Shown here in pieces: positions 44,211-55,034 of a stretch of 64,000 nucleotides of DNA. This stretch comes from Pectinophora gossypiella (Eukaryota; Arthropoda; Insecta; Lepidoptera; Gelechiidae). Position 1 is the first letter of the stretch. Each line of letters begins with the position of its first letter. The notes beneath the pieces were generated by a model that did no database searches, was not told where the DNA came from, and saw only the letters and a program-made list of their open reading frames with translations. The position numbers and the translations under genes were made by a program. The DNA is taken from NCBI RefSeq assembly GCF_024362695.1, contig NC_065410.1:2166001-2230000 (forward strand), read 5' to 3'.

Positions 44211-44980
44211 TCTCGTGTGCGTTGTGCCAACCTCATCAACCGTGGTGTCAGGGTTACTATTGAGCCACCAAAGGTCCCTGACATGAATCATGTAACGACT
44301 ACTTACTTACATCAGTAAGTAGTAACTGGGACGAACGGCTTAACGTGTCTTCATCATCTTACTTTCGAACAATCAGGTGATCAGCCTATGATGTTCTAAC
44401 CAAACTAGGGAATGCAAAGTGATGTGTCCCCACCGGGATTTGAAACTGGGACCTCCGGATCGTGAGCCCAACGCTCAAACCACTGGACCACGGAGGCCGT
44501 ATTTTTGACTAGTTGGAAACTATAATAAAACTATATATTTGACTAGTTGGAAACTGGCCTATTTGCCTCGTGTGGGTTGTGAGAGCAATGACTGACCTTA
44601 TCAATCCTAGTGTCAGGGTTATTATTGAGCCAGCAAAAGTCCCACACACGGCTTATGTAACTATTTTATACTTACTTAAGTCAGGACCGAATGTTTACCA
44701 TGCCCTTCGGAACACGGATCGTCCTACTAACGGACAATTGGGTGATTAGTCTGCAATTTCCTAACCAATCTAGATATCATAAAGTTATCTTTATGCTATT
44801 TTACTTACCAGGATTCAAACCTCGGGCTTCTCGGTCATCCCGATGCTTTGGACCGTGGAGGCCGGCGAACATAAAATAAACAATCTATAATACTTCTCAC
44901 TGCTGGGCACAGGCCTCACCTCAATCAACCGAAGGTGGGTATACTCCACTACGCTGCTCCACTGCGGTTTGGGTTGAAGG
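44211..44980 (-). mobile_element. Three SINE-A copies in a row
   Basis: 44211-44503 is a near full-length type-1 copy, and 44556-44870 a more decayed type-1 copy (CCTAGTGTCAGGGTTATTAT; GACCGTGGAGGCC at the head end). Both are in complement. 44889-44980 is a type-2 tail (CACTGCTGGGCACAGGCC). Between the first two, the phrase TGACTAGTTGGAAACT occurs twice (44505 and 44540); it also occurs at 62350. Confidence 0.7.
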
Positions 44981-45173
44981 AGGAGAAGGCCGTCTACATA
45001 ACATAAATGTACTAGGTTAATCTCACAGCTTTAACCGCCTTTGGAGGCTTGGACTTACTCCACCACACATGCTTCTACACTGCGCTTTATTGGAGCACAA
45101 CCAAATCAGTCAATGCAGAAAAGTTTGTTCCTTGAAATTTACCGTAAACCCGTTTCTATGTTTGCCTCCTTTT

Positions 45174-45533
45174 TTATATATGAGTAATATGTTTTTCTTC
45201 CAAACATACTGCATTTTCAGTAATACTACAGATAGAATCAGAGTTATAATGATCAGAATCTATGAAATTCAACAATTTGTTTGTTCGTTCCACCTTTACT
45301 GCTCTTGAATTCTCGAAATTCGTTTGTTTCCGGATGTGAAACTGTGATGCTACTCCTGTGTATGACAAACAGGACAGTAAAGTTTTATCATTTTCATCTA
45401 CAGTCATAAAAAGAATGTTTACTTGCGTCAAATTTCGCGAATTTGAATAAATCCTCAAAGTTTCTGAACCACTTATTTTGTTAGTGTACTCGTATTTGAG
45501 GTTATAATTTTGGATTATTTTGATTTTCGAATG
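45174..45533 (-). CDS. Open frame of 119 codons, unknown; possible exon or pseudogene
   Basis: The minus strand is open from 45533 to a stop at 45174-45176. This is long for this base composition. No ATG lies at the upstream end, so if real it is an internal/terminal exon or a truncated copy. The reading includes SGSETLRIYSNSRNL, ILFMTVDENDKTLLSC and ENAVCLEEKHITHI. It has no membrane segment and no domain I recognise. There is no clear polypyrimidine acceptor upstream and no poly(A) signal close downstream. It lies on the same strand as the frame at 45835-46089, but the two are separated by a LINE tail. An undetected transposon protein is an equally good explanation. Confidence 0.3.
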   Translation of the reverse strand, partial: HSKIKIIQNYNLKYEYTNKISGSETLRIYSNSRNLTQVNILFMTVDENDKTLLSCLSYTGVASQFHIRKQTNFENSRAVKVERTNKLLNFIDSDHYNSDSICSITENAVCLEEKHITHI

Positions 45534-45571
45534 TTATGCATTGTTCCATTTTATGAATATTTTTTGCAGGT

Positions 45572-45690
45572 ATGTATAGATAGATAGATAAAATACTTTA
45601 TTGAGCACAATGGACACAAAATACAGAGATAAGGACAGCATATTATACAGAAAAGCACAACAGGCGGCCTGGGGGGGGGGGGGTGTATAT
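45572..45690 (-). mobile_element. LINE 3' end with (GATA)n tail and G tract
   Basis: TAGATAGATAGATAAAATAC at 45577-45596, then TTTATTGAGCACAATGGACAC, is the complement of a LINE 3' end. GCGGCCT at 45664 also occurs in the related tail at 62594-62700. A run of 13 G's occupies 45671-45683. Confidence 0.6.
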
Positions 45691-45834
45691 TATTTTGAAC
45701 TACAATACTGTGTACACGACTAAGTCTTCTTGCACTTGTAATATTTTTTGGTCATAATAATAATATGATGATGTGAATTTTTTTAGTAAATGAATTTAAG
45801 CACTTTAACAATGACCTCAAACAAACTTTATTTT

Positions 45835-46089
45835 TCAATCATACCCCCCAATGCTGTCATCCTTTCCTACATCTACATATTTACGGATACTTAAGTCTAA
45901 TTTGTATTTTATCCTTCCCGCTGCGGTGTCATTTGGAACCGTTCCAACCTTACCATCATCATACGTATCACATACTCGAATACTATCAAATAAACTAGTA
46001 CGGTACCAAACCATTGGTACGTTCGATGCATTTTTATAGTCTGTGCAATAAACCGACGGACGGGTGAGACGAAAACTACAATAGTGCAC
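45835..46089 (-). CDS. Possible terminal exon, 84 codons, unknown protein
   Basis: The minus strand is open from 46089 to a TGA at 45835-45837. An AATAAA (complement of 45827-45832) lies just after the stop, followed by a GT-rich stretch (AGTTTGTTTGAGG), which together make a plausible gene 3' end. The frame begins with GTG just after an in-frame stop, so the true start is probably an acceptor inside it, e.g. TATTGTAG at 46076. The C-terminal half is polar and acidic-basic mixed (DTYDDGKVGTVPNDTAAG; VDVGKDDSIGGYD) without membrane segments. I recognise no family. The plus frame at 45851-46039 is its shadow. It could also be a processed pseudogene fragment. Confidence 0.35.
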   Translation of the reverse strand: MHYCSFRLTRPSVYCTDYKNASNVPMVWYRTSLFDSIRVCDTYDDGKVGTVPNDTAAGRIKYKLDLSIRKYVDVGKDDSIGGYD

Positions 46090-46822
46090 TTAAGGTCCTC
46101 ATAAACTGTATATCACATCGGACGAACAATGTTATTTATAGGAATTGTTCCGCTAAGCTTGTAGAGATTTGAGAATTTGAGTACTTTAAGTATTGAAACG
46201 GGTTAGATAAGAAGTATATTTACTGTATACTGTCTAGCATCTTTGTCAAAAACAATGGCTATTTTTTTTTGTCTTACACTACAACTTTCTTTTCTTTCTT
46301 TCTTTCTGTCTTTCGTTCTTTAGTGAAGTCAAATTACAAAAATATTAATAGGCGCTGACTTTTTTTGTATCTTATAAAAATTAAAAATGTTTATGTTTAA
46401 GTGAGTCAACTAACATACTCCTTGTGATTAACTAATAAGGCATAACAATCTTGACAGATACCGTGTTATGAATTCGCATCATGCCAATAATTTGCTGTGG
46501 AACTTTATTACAAAATGACAAACATTTAAAACTACTTTAAACAAAACATTGCGAGAACAGTTGATAATGGTCTTGCTTGCAGCAAGTTCTACGTCTTGGC
46601 GTCTTTAATCTTCCGAAGTATTCAGCAATTCAGCAACTACGAATAAACAATCGCAAAGAATTCAAATATTGAAATTCAAGTTTAGAATCGAACAAAAGAT
46701 CATCCAACAAATGGCAGGACACGTTCGGAAATACCTTTCAATCAACGTATCAAGCGGGCGTGCGACGGAATCGCACGAACAAAATTTAATTCACAGAGCA
46801 TGCACACGATATCCGAACGACA
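46090..46822. other. Unique DNA, nothing recognised
   Basis: A CTTT microsatellite-like stretch lies at 46285-46310. No gene or repeat family is recognised. Confidence 0.4.
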
Positions 46823-46975
46823 CATAAATACCAATGCGGAGCTGAAGTTAGTTTTACAACCATCGGTGGTGCAGGCGACACAGTGTTACTCTAGTGTTTG
46901 ATACAAATTAGTGAAACTTTGTGTTTAAGATAAATTGCATACCTACTTAGTTGCAACTAGAACAGATCCTAAAGT
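46823..46975 (+). promoter_or_regulatory. Possible TATA promoter and 5' UTR exon
   Basis: CATAAATA at 46823-46830 lies about 26 bases before an initiator-like AAGTTAGTTTT (putative +1 near 46850). Downstream is moderately GC-rich sequence (CCATCGGTGGTGCAGGCGAC) and a possible donor, CTAAA|GTAAAG, near 46972. No ATG-initiated long frame is included, as expected for a non-coding first exon. The layout matches arthropod TATA/Inr promoters, but the evidence is spacing only. Confidence 0.25.
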
Positions 46976-47566
46976 AAAGTTGTAACTATCAGTTTATTAA
47001 GAAACCTTGTACTTAGCTATAATTTATTTTCCTAATCTCCTCTCTTTTTCCCGGTTGTTTTACCTATTCACGTGTTTATTTATTAAAAAAAAATCAAATT
47101 TTGTTTAGGCTTATAAAAATGTCATAGCAAATTTTAATGATGAATAAGAATAGAAAAATCGTACTAATCATAACATATTAGCACCTACCATGATTTCATG
47201 AACTTTCAACTTTTATTATAAACTAAAACGGACAGACCTTAATGACATTTATTTAACTTTGTTTAATTTTAGCCTTGGATAATGGCATGAAGGAAAAAAA
47301 GAATAAAAGGATAGAATCATTGCTTAGACAAACTCTATAATAATGAATAAATAAATGACGCAAAAGAAGTAGTACTTACGTCGGCCTTGCTAAATAGCAA
47401 TATCCTTCTAAAACACGAAGTTTTTGAACCAAAGTACCAGGGTTGCAGAAACACAGTGGAGCTACTGGAAAACGCGGCGAGAACCGCGTCGCCAGTCGCT
47501 CGTCATGTGGAAGTAAGAAAAGTGAGGCAGGCACACTCGCCCGCATACAAATAGTTTACAAATGGC
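46976..47566. other. Unique DNA with CpG-richer patch
   Basis: 47450-47560 is CpG-rich (AACGCGGCGAGAACCGCGTC) and contains GGAAGTAAGA, a donor-like sequence at about 47509. It could be an exon/promoter region; nothing further can be shown. Confidence 0.3.
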
Positions 47567-47821
47567 ATGTTGTCGGTGCGGTGTCGCTGCGATGCTGTCT
47601 TAGCTAGTTGCGGTCCAAGTTTGAACGGAGGCGATTGTATGTCTGTTAGATTTTGCATATCGTCCACACTATTATTCCCTTTTACTTTTACTCTTTATGG
47701 TTCGCACATTTTGAAGCACAAATTAGGTTTTGTTATATTAGGTCTTTTTCTATTTACTTATATTACGATATTTTGGACATATTCTCATATGAGAACCAAT
47801 TATTTATTTTTCTTAATATAA
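47567..47821 (+). CDS. Small ORF, 84 codons, two hydrophobic segments, hypothetical
   Basis: A true ATG at 47567 opens 84 codons to a TAA at 47819-47821. The first 25 residues are cysteine-rich and come from a CpG-rich patch (MLSVRCRCDAVLASCGP). The rest is hydrophobic, with two likely membrane segments around residues 33-45 and 53-70. There is no recognisable domain, no cleavable signal peptide and no clear promoter. The hydrophobic part may simply reflect T-rich DNA. It may equally be chance. Confidence 0.2.
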   Translation: MLSVRCRCDAVLASCGPSLNGGDCMSVRFCISSTLLFPFTFTLYGSHILKHKLGFVILGLFLFTYITIFWTYSHMRTNYLFFLI

Positions 47822-49900
47822 AAATGATTTTTACGATTTGCTTTGCAAAATCCTCATTTCTTTGGCTTAGTATGGATCTTAACTTGTTCAAAAGGCACTT
47901 AAAGTCAACCTCACAATAATAATATATTTTATTATTGCTTTAGAAAATGGGTTTTCGTTTGATCTAATTATCCTTACCTGATGGCACTTTTACCAAATAA
48001 AGCATCGTCTGAATGAATTGATACTCTAGCTTCTTAAGAGTTAAAAAGCAGTTTCGGTAAATATCTCATTGCTTAGACCACAGTAGTGTATGTGCGCTGT
48101 GCTACGTAATGATGTTCGCGTTTAGTTGAGATAACTCGGAGAATTTTTTACAATTTGCCACACTAACATAAGCTGGTTTCTCCCAAGATGCAAGTGTGAA
48201 AAGTTCATTAAACCGTTGCAAGAAATGTGGACGTGTAAACGAGTTGTTTTATAAAATGAACCTGGACTTTGATGAGCTTGCTTTCTGAAATGAAACTGAA
48301 GCTATTTGATGCATTTCGTTGGTTGAAAGTTAAATAAAGTGAAAATTGCAGGATAAAATTAATGAAGTTATTTTTACTATTTTCAGATATGTTCATGTTA
48401 TACAGGCAAATAGTATAAATAAAATACGTAGGTCATTTGTTGGGAAGTGTGTATTAGCCTATATCAACAATTGCAAATTTTTAAAACAGTAAAATACCAA
48501 AGTTTAATATCAATTATACAACCAACATACTCATAAGATCACGCGTATCTCCCGATGAGGTAGGCAGAGACCATGCAATTCCGCTTACTACGATCCTGAT
48601 ACACCACTTTCGCTACAAACAAACAAACATTGAAGTAAATAAAACAATAAAATAGAGAAGCCAACTAAAATAGTACATTATCATAATAAACTGAAAGGCA
48701 CAGGTGAAACTGAGATACGATTTGGCAAAGGAACAAATTTTACATCAGATAGAGGAAGTACTACAATGTAACCTTACAATTTCAACCACTGAGTAATATT
48801 GAGCTTTCCTAGTTTTACAGCGAACAGCGTTTGTGGTTGAACAGATAAACCATCCTTAGATAGTAAATGCACGGAACTCACAACATGAATCCAAGTATAC
48901 AAGGATTTATAACAGGTACTTTTAAAAGAGCATGTTCAAATAACGATCATGATAAGTTAAAAGAAATGGTTTCCGAAAGAATTATCGCCCTTCAAGACTG
49001 AATGAAATGAACCCCTATATTTTCCGGCTTTCAACACACTCTTCATGTTTTCAACCAGCATTTAAACATTCAAAGGAAAAATAAGAAACGTTTCCTTTTT
49101 AATCGTTTAACAGCAACAAACGTCGACTTCTTATTTCTGAAGCTTAGAAAATTTCTGAATAGAAGTGAGAAGTGAATGGTGGGATGAAGAAAAAATATTT
49201 AATCTTGTTTAGTAAATTCGAGGCGTCGTCGCGAAGTCAGGTGGCTGGTGCAAAAGAAAACTCATTACTTCTTATTCAGCGCTAGTCTGGTAGTGCTTTT
49301 TTATTATCGATAGTTTTATCGAAGTCTTTTAATAGTTATATCTACAGATCCAAATGCATTTTCTTAATGTTCTGTGGTGCTTGGCTTTATCCGTGTGGTG
49401 TGTAATTAATATTTTTCAATTTAGACTTAACAGAGTATAAAAAATATTTATTTTTATTCGGTCTTTATAATATCAAGCTTGTAATAATTTTTAAATTACT
49501 CAATATTATGGTGAATGAAACTAATTATTCATTTTCATTTTTAAGCTTTCAGCATTAATGTGCCATTTGATTTCTTAGTTAACTTTTTCATTTGCAACAT
49601 AATCCCTATTAAGTGGAATTCGTTCACTATTTTCATTGATATTAAGCATATCAACAGCATCATCGATATTTATCTTATCTCCACCGTCCGTGCCATCACT
49701 AGCTAGTGGTTTTGTAATAAATTTTAAAAGTAACACATCTGTATGCTACAGTCGTTTCGTCTCCGCATTGAATGGGGTAAAACAAGATATATGGAGGCTG
49801 TATGAGACGGTCGCATTACAGACTTGCCTTTTGGTTTTAAGGAACTTAGTGTATTGCCTTTGAGGCCAATGTACTAATACTTCTTGCAAAGACAAGGGGA
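47822..49900. other. Mostly unique AT-rich DNA
   Basis: 48535-48620 is an RTE-like tail in reverse (CCCGATGAGGTAGGCAGAG). No gene is supported. Confidence 0.4.
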
Positions 49901-49907
49901 GAAGATT

Positions 49908-50095
49908 TAATGCCTGGAATGCAGTCGTGTTGCGCCATGCTTAGTTGTACTTATAAGGTTTCGCTTTCACACCACTGTTCCTCCCCCCGACTCAAGTTAT
50001 ACCTGTCAGAAATGCGGCAACAGATGCCGTGTTACTATTGGCTTGACAAGTCACAGGAAATCCAGCAGCAAAATGTGACAGCTACACAGCCACAT
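49908..50095 (+). pseudogene. LINE ORF2 C-terminal zinc-finger-like remnant
   Basis: One frame reads PPDSSYTCQKCGNRCRVT then IGLTSHRKSSSKM and a stop at about 50080. The pattern C..C...C....GL.SH is the zinc-finger-like end found in several insect RTE/CR1-type ORF2 proteins. Upstream sequence is frame-broken, so this is an inactive remnant. Nearby GATGATGATGAG (50115) may be part of its tail. Confidence 0.55.
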
Positions 50096-51800
50096 GTCAA
50101 GATATTGTGGTCAATGATGATGATGAGTCGTATTTATTGCCGTATTTATAGTCGTATGTATTGATAAATCCAACCCTTTGTTAATAAGGCTGTTAATCGT
50201 GCTTTTATCATTTTTGAATATAAAGTGGTTTATAGAGAAAGAAAACCTAGGTAAACTCTGTTTCTTTTCAATAGCTTAATAAGCTTTAATGAAGTTTATA
50301 CAATGTAAAAAGAAATTAAAGCCCGTCGCAGTACAAAATCACAACAAAACTAAATCAAGGGTATTGAAAATGTAACTTTTGAAAGGGAACGAGATGTATC
50401 CAAATTAGATTTGCTGGGAACCTAATACCCCACCGCGGAAAGTGTTCAGGTGATTTGGGAATGCGGCCTACAGATTGAATTTACGCAGTGCCCTTGAGGG
50501 ATGGATGTTTGTGCGGAGTAGAATGTTCTGGAACGGATATTGTAAGGATTTTTGATAATTTAAGTAAGGACTTGTATATTTTTTCCGTGACTTCACGAAG
50601 ATTATTAATTTGATGTGGTAAATATTTTTTGTAATAAGTGTCTTGTACTGTGAATTTTAATCGAAGGAAATCAAACGGGGACCGCTAACGGAACTTATTC
50701 AGTTATCGTTGACGCAAACCTCGGCTCAGGACATTATCTGAGAGGATTATTTTAGAGATTAAGTAATTTAAAGTCTAGCGAAAACTACCTATTAGATCTT
50801 CATAGACTTTCAAGAAGTGGTATGGAGGATTCTCAGGAACAGGAATAAGATATCAATATGTCCTAGGACATATTTGCAACGCGAACGTTGCCGTTTCCAG
50901 CGAATCGTTATCGCTACCCACAACCCGTAACTGTGCAACACACGTTCTGCGTCCCCGGAGACGCTTTTTCTCCATTTACTTCTATAACATCGCTTTATGA
51001 TACTGAACTGTACATTTTATTATTCATGATAATACGCCTTACATTAGCGTGTTTTTGTTCTATTTATTTTTTATGAACTCACTCGCGTTTTTTCATTACT
51101 CCATTCTTTTGTCGTTAGGATTCATTACTTATTTTGTAGGAAGTAACGTGCTCAGAGCGTTCGGCAATATCGTTGCTTTTGTTTGTTTAGATGTGAGTAG
51201 CTCTTTTATGGTACCTATAGCGGGAAGAAAAGGAGGGTTTAAAATTTTGATGACAAAAATATTTCGATTGCAAGCAATTTTTCATACAACAAAGAAATCT
51301 CTTTTAAAGTAAATGTTATGCTATTCTTTAGTATTTAGTTGCAGCGTATTGGGCAAGACTTGAAGTGGTGCGAAATGTAGTGTAAAGCTAGTCTAAAGGC
51401 ATTACGCGTCTATAATTTATCTGGGTTTTTAGGTAGTTCTTATATCGTTAAAGCTAATACTACAAATTCTTTTATCTGTCTTAAAATACTTGAGGATTCT
51501 ATCTCAGAAACTGACTGGCCAAGTCGGTCTAAGTATGCAAAACCTTTCGTCGCATCCCGACAAATCCTGGCCTTGCGTGTCGTTTGACCCACTGTTCCGC
51601 ATTATACAAAGCTCCTTGCCACTAGAGTTCTGTATTTATTTGCCTCTGACCTACAATTTTATAAGGATCTCCTTATGTACATAAATTTGGAAGGAATGTG
51701 GGCTTAGGATTTGAATCGAGATTAGAGATAAGTACACTGGTTTCGGTTTTATGTGCGGCGGCTACTGTTTTCATTTCGCTTATGTTGTTAGCTTTGTAAG
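50096..51800. other. Mostly unique DNA, repeat E scrap
   Basis: 50708-50750 carries the repeat E phrase CGCAAACCTCGGCTCAGGAC. The open frames at 50888-51076, 51049-51312 and 51490-51684 have no start, splice or family support that I can see. Confidence 0.4.
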
Positions 51801-51821
51801 GTATACTGTTTTGATATTCTT

Positions 51822-52236
51822 CTTCTTCTTCTTTCTTGTGGGTTGTGAGGTGGATGACCACTCATATCAACGTTGTCAGGGTTAATATTGAGTTGCTCTA
51901 TGCTTGTAACATTTCCCATGTAATGTTATTCCTACGTTATACGAGACGGGTACAGGCTTTCCCTCAATTCAGTGGAGGAGGTATGAACTATAATACTCCA
52001 TCACGCTGCTCCAATATGGGTCGGTGGGGGTGATTAGCCAAGTAACCCGGAACAGCTGAATATGCCTTCCAAAGCACGGATTATCTTACTTTCGGACAAT
52101 AGAATTATCTTAATCGTAATATCTTAATCAAACTAGGGATAACAAAGTGATTTTTTATTCGATATGCCCCCGGATTTGAACACGGACCTCCAGATCGTGA
52201 TCCGAATGCTCTACCCGCTGAACTACGGAGGCGGTT
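51822..52236 (-). mobile_element. SINE-A, chimeric or rearranged tail
   Basis: Head at right (GAACTACGGAGGC in complement). The tail side contains both type-1 phrases (GTGGGTTGTGAGGTGGATGA at 51839) and type-2 phrases (CGCTGCTCCAATATGGGTCGG at about 52003). It may be a recombinant between the two subfamilies, or a type-2 copy inserted next to a type-1 tail. Confidence 0.6.
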
Positions 52237-52299
52237 GACTCAAATAGTAACAGCAGTAAACACTTACATAACATCCCCGTCTGAAATACTATATTCCCA

Positions 52300-52510
52300 C
52301 TTCTACACAAAATGGGGATGCCACAGCAATTACACTTGACATGTAAAATTAACCATCACCAAGCTGTAATTATGTCAATTATCTCTGGAATGGGTTCATT
52401 ACAAACTACGGAAACACATGAGAGTAGGTATAGGACAAACTGACTTCTAATTAATAGGCAATTACGTGACGACCTTTGCGTGACCTCGACGCAAATTGGT
52501 ACATAACGTT
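52300..52510. promoter_or_regulatory. Possible regulatory block with nuclear-receptor DR5
   Basis: On the complement, AGGTCA and AGGTCG half-sites are spaced by five bases (plus strand CGACCT 52470-52475, TGACCT 52481-52486). A homeodomain-type GTAATTATG lies at about 52366. The stretch is non-repetitive. Function is inference from motif grouping only. Confidence 0.2.
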
Positions 52511-53581
52511 TTACACGGTTCGGGCTTAGGAATCTAAAGAGTTACAATTGAAACTAATAGAGTTAATGTCCGTAACGGTCTTAAAACTAAGGGTGTAGGG
52601 AGAATTCAATTGGAGTTGAAGGTATGATTTAGTACCGTATGAAATTTAAGATTTAAATATTTTTTTAAAAGATTTTGCAGTAGTGTAAAAGTAACACGTC
52701 CCAAATTGATTTATTTTTGTCGATATGATGAAGACATTCACAATTTGGCCACGAAACATGCTGACTCTAAGGAAGGACCCTATTAAAATTGATTCACTAC
52801 ATTCTTGTCTATCAATGGCCAATTATTTGACTTTTTCTATGTCACGACGTTTGCCTTCTCTTTAATTAGTTCTATATAAGCTTCTACTTCTTATCTTTCC
52901 TTCTATCTTCACTTCTAAGATGTTTTTAAGCAATTCGTCGTGTCTTATAAAATATCCTATCATCTTGGCTCTTCTGTCCTCGATAACCCTCAAAATTAGT
53001 CTTCTCCACTACAAACAAATCTTTCTAGCACTTCCTCATTACTAATTATCTCTTAAGTGAAGTTATTATTAACATCGTCACCACTTTTTATTTTATTTCT
53101 TTTTGTTGAAGTAGTTAAAGCCACCTGAAGCAAATCAATACTAATACACGTTTCGTTTTATATCTGTCTTTAAAGCGACTGAAAACTAAGAAAACGAAAC
53201 GATCCCGTTAATACAATGTCATTGCTCGCTATCAGGAAATCATTTAAGAAATACGAGAAAACGTCAGATGCAAGTATCAAAAGGTTGTCAAGCCACATGA
53301 GGGTAGAAAAGAAAGAGCTAAGTACCATTCGTACTTGCAATACTTTGGTAGAATCCTGTTTCAACTTGTTTCAATGAAACAGATCCAAACAGACAGATCG
53401 TTTAATTTCCGCAACATAGAACGTCGATTTCTCACAAGATACATGTGCATATGACATGGTCTTTGAATCTCTCGATGTCAATTTTCGTGATACAAATTGC
53501 TCTGTCTGGAGTCCCCGGAGACACGGGTTGATGTGAAATTGGACTCTCATTTCCGTAGTATATGTTGCATTTGTTTATTAC
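52511..53581. other. Unique DNA, nothing recognised
   Basis: No supported gene or repeat. The frames at 53170-53364 and 53432-53620 (minus) lack any support. Confidence 0.4.
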
Positions 53582-53860
53582 GTATGCTTCTATGCTGTTC
53601 TGGGAGCAAATAAAAAACATAGAACACGTTTAGCTGCTTGTCTTCCCGGGCATGTCGTAAAAACCGACAGAGGGATTGCGTCCTCTAACATGATGGACTA
53701 ATGTTATGGGCGATAGGCTGATCCCTTATCACCATAAGGTTCATCATATCCATCTTAGGACTTCGTATCAACAGTGGCTGCAAGTTGTCTTTGATTACTT
53801 GTGGCTCTGCCCACCCCATTTGGGATTACGGGCGTAAGTTTATGTATGTATGTATGCTTT
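53582..53860 (+). mobile_element. Retroposon D, near full length
   Basis: From CTTCTATGCTGTTCTGGGAG through CATGTCGTAAAAACCGAC and TTGATTACTTGTGGCTCTG to GGGCGTAAGTTTATGTATG and a (TATG)n tail. It is the same element as 55048-55315, in the same orientation. Confidence 0.75.
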
Positions 53861-54440
53861 TTTTTATTTTAAGGCCATGTTACATTGATCTAAGCACGGT
53901 GTGTCGCGTAGGTATATTATACGTAACGAAAACTATGAGGGATGGTTCTGGCCATGATTCTGAGTTGATATTAAGTAGAATTTTCCGTCGCAAAACTATG
54001 GAAATAAAAATAATTTTAAAAAGCACTAAAATTTTTATAAATTTTCCGACAGGACTTGATGTAAACTCAGAATCATTGTCTGAATCATCCCCCTCAGTAT
54101 TTGTTACGATGTCACTAAGACCCTATCTACTTACATGGCTACTTGTATGTACTTGTACAGGGAGATTCAGCTCATTATTCTGAGTTAACACGAAGTGGCA
54201 TTTTCCACCGCAAAAGTCATCAACATCAGCCGTACGACGCCGACTGCTGGGGCATAAGCCTCCCCCAAGGATCTCCACGACGACGATCGGTCCTGCGCTG
54301 CCCGCATCCAACGGCTTCCCGCGACCTTCACCAGATCGTCGGCACCGCAAAAGTATAGAATTAAAAATAATTAAAAAAAATATATCTGAAGCATGCCACA
54401 AAATTTACGTTACGATGTCACTAACACGCTGTATATGTCG
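53861..54440. repeat. Repeat F cluster with nested retroposed insert
   Basis: Repeat F arms occur at about 53925-54000 (+), 54055-54118 (-), 54160-54217 (+) and 54395-54430 (-). Into one arm a 125-bp GC-rich fragment (54218-54342; GACTGCTGGGGCATAAGCC, CAAGGATCTCCACGACGACG) is inserted, flanked by the perfect 12-bp duplication CACCGCAAAAGT (54206-54217 and 54343-54354). I know that fragment as a common lepidopteran LINE-related repeat. Confidence 0.7.
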
Positions 54441-55034
54441 AAATTGTGGCCTTGCCCACCTGATACATACATATTATCATTACTACACCCCGGACACTGC
54501 CACACGCGGCTTATGACTATTTAAGGCTAATGCTCTCTCCGACACACCATACAAAAATCTTATTCTTTCCCTCTCCCGCCTAACGCGTGAGTGCGAGCGG
54601 GATACACTCTCTCCCTATTCCTTAGCGGTCATTGAAGGTTAAAGTAAAACTCAAAGGGGGTGAAGTAAACGTCTGATACGCATTGGTTCGGCGCGGAAAG
54701 TTACCGCTCTCTACGTAATACTATTCTTTATTCTATTGCAAAATAGAGATGCGTCCAGTACCCAGTCCCGGCCATGTCTTATCTGAACATACACATAAAA
54801 TCACACCTCTTATCCCCAATGGTGTGAACAGAGCTTCAACATACATAAATAGCCTATATACGTCCCACTGCTGAGCACAGGCCTCCCCTCAATCAACCAG
54901 AGGGGGTATGGAGCATAATCCACCACGCTGCTCCATGCGGGTTGGTGGAGGTATTTTTACGGCTAATAGCCAGGACCCACGGCTTAACGTGTGAGCAGAG
55001 CTTCATTTATAGCGAATTCATTATAATAATAGCG
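54441..55034. repeat. Unique DNA then SINE-A type-2 tail fragment
   Basis: 54441-54840 shows nothing recognised. 54841-54991 is a SINE-A type-2 tail in reverse (ATACGTCCCACTGCTGAGC ... GGCTAATAGCCAGGACC), ending inside the core. Confidence 0.6.

Noticed and set aside
54123..54401. 92-codon minus-strand frame
   Set aside because: Crosses repeat F and the nested retroposed insert with its TSDs.
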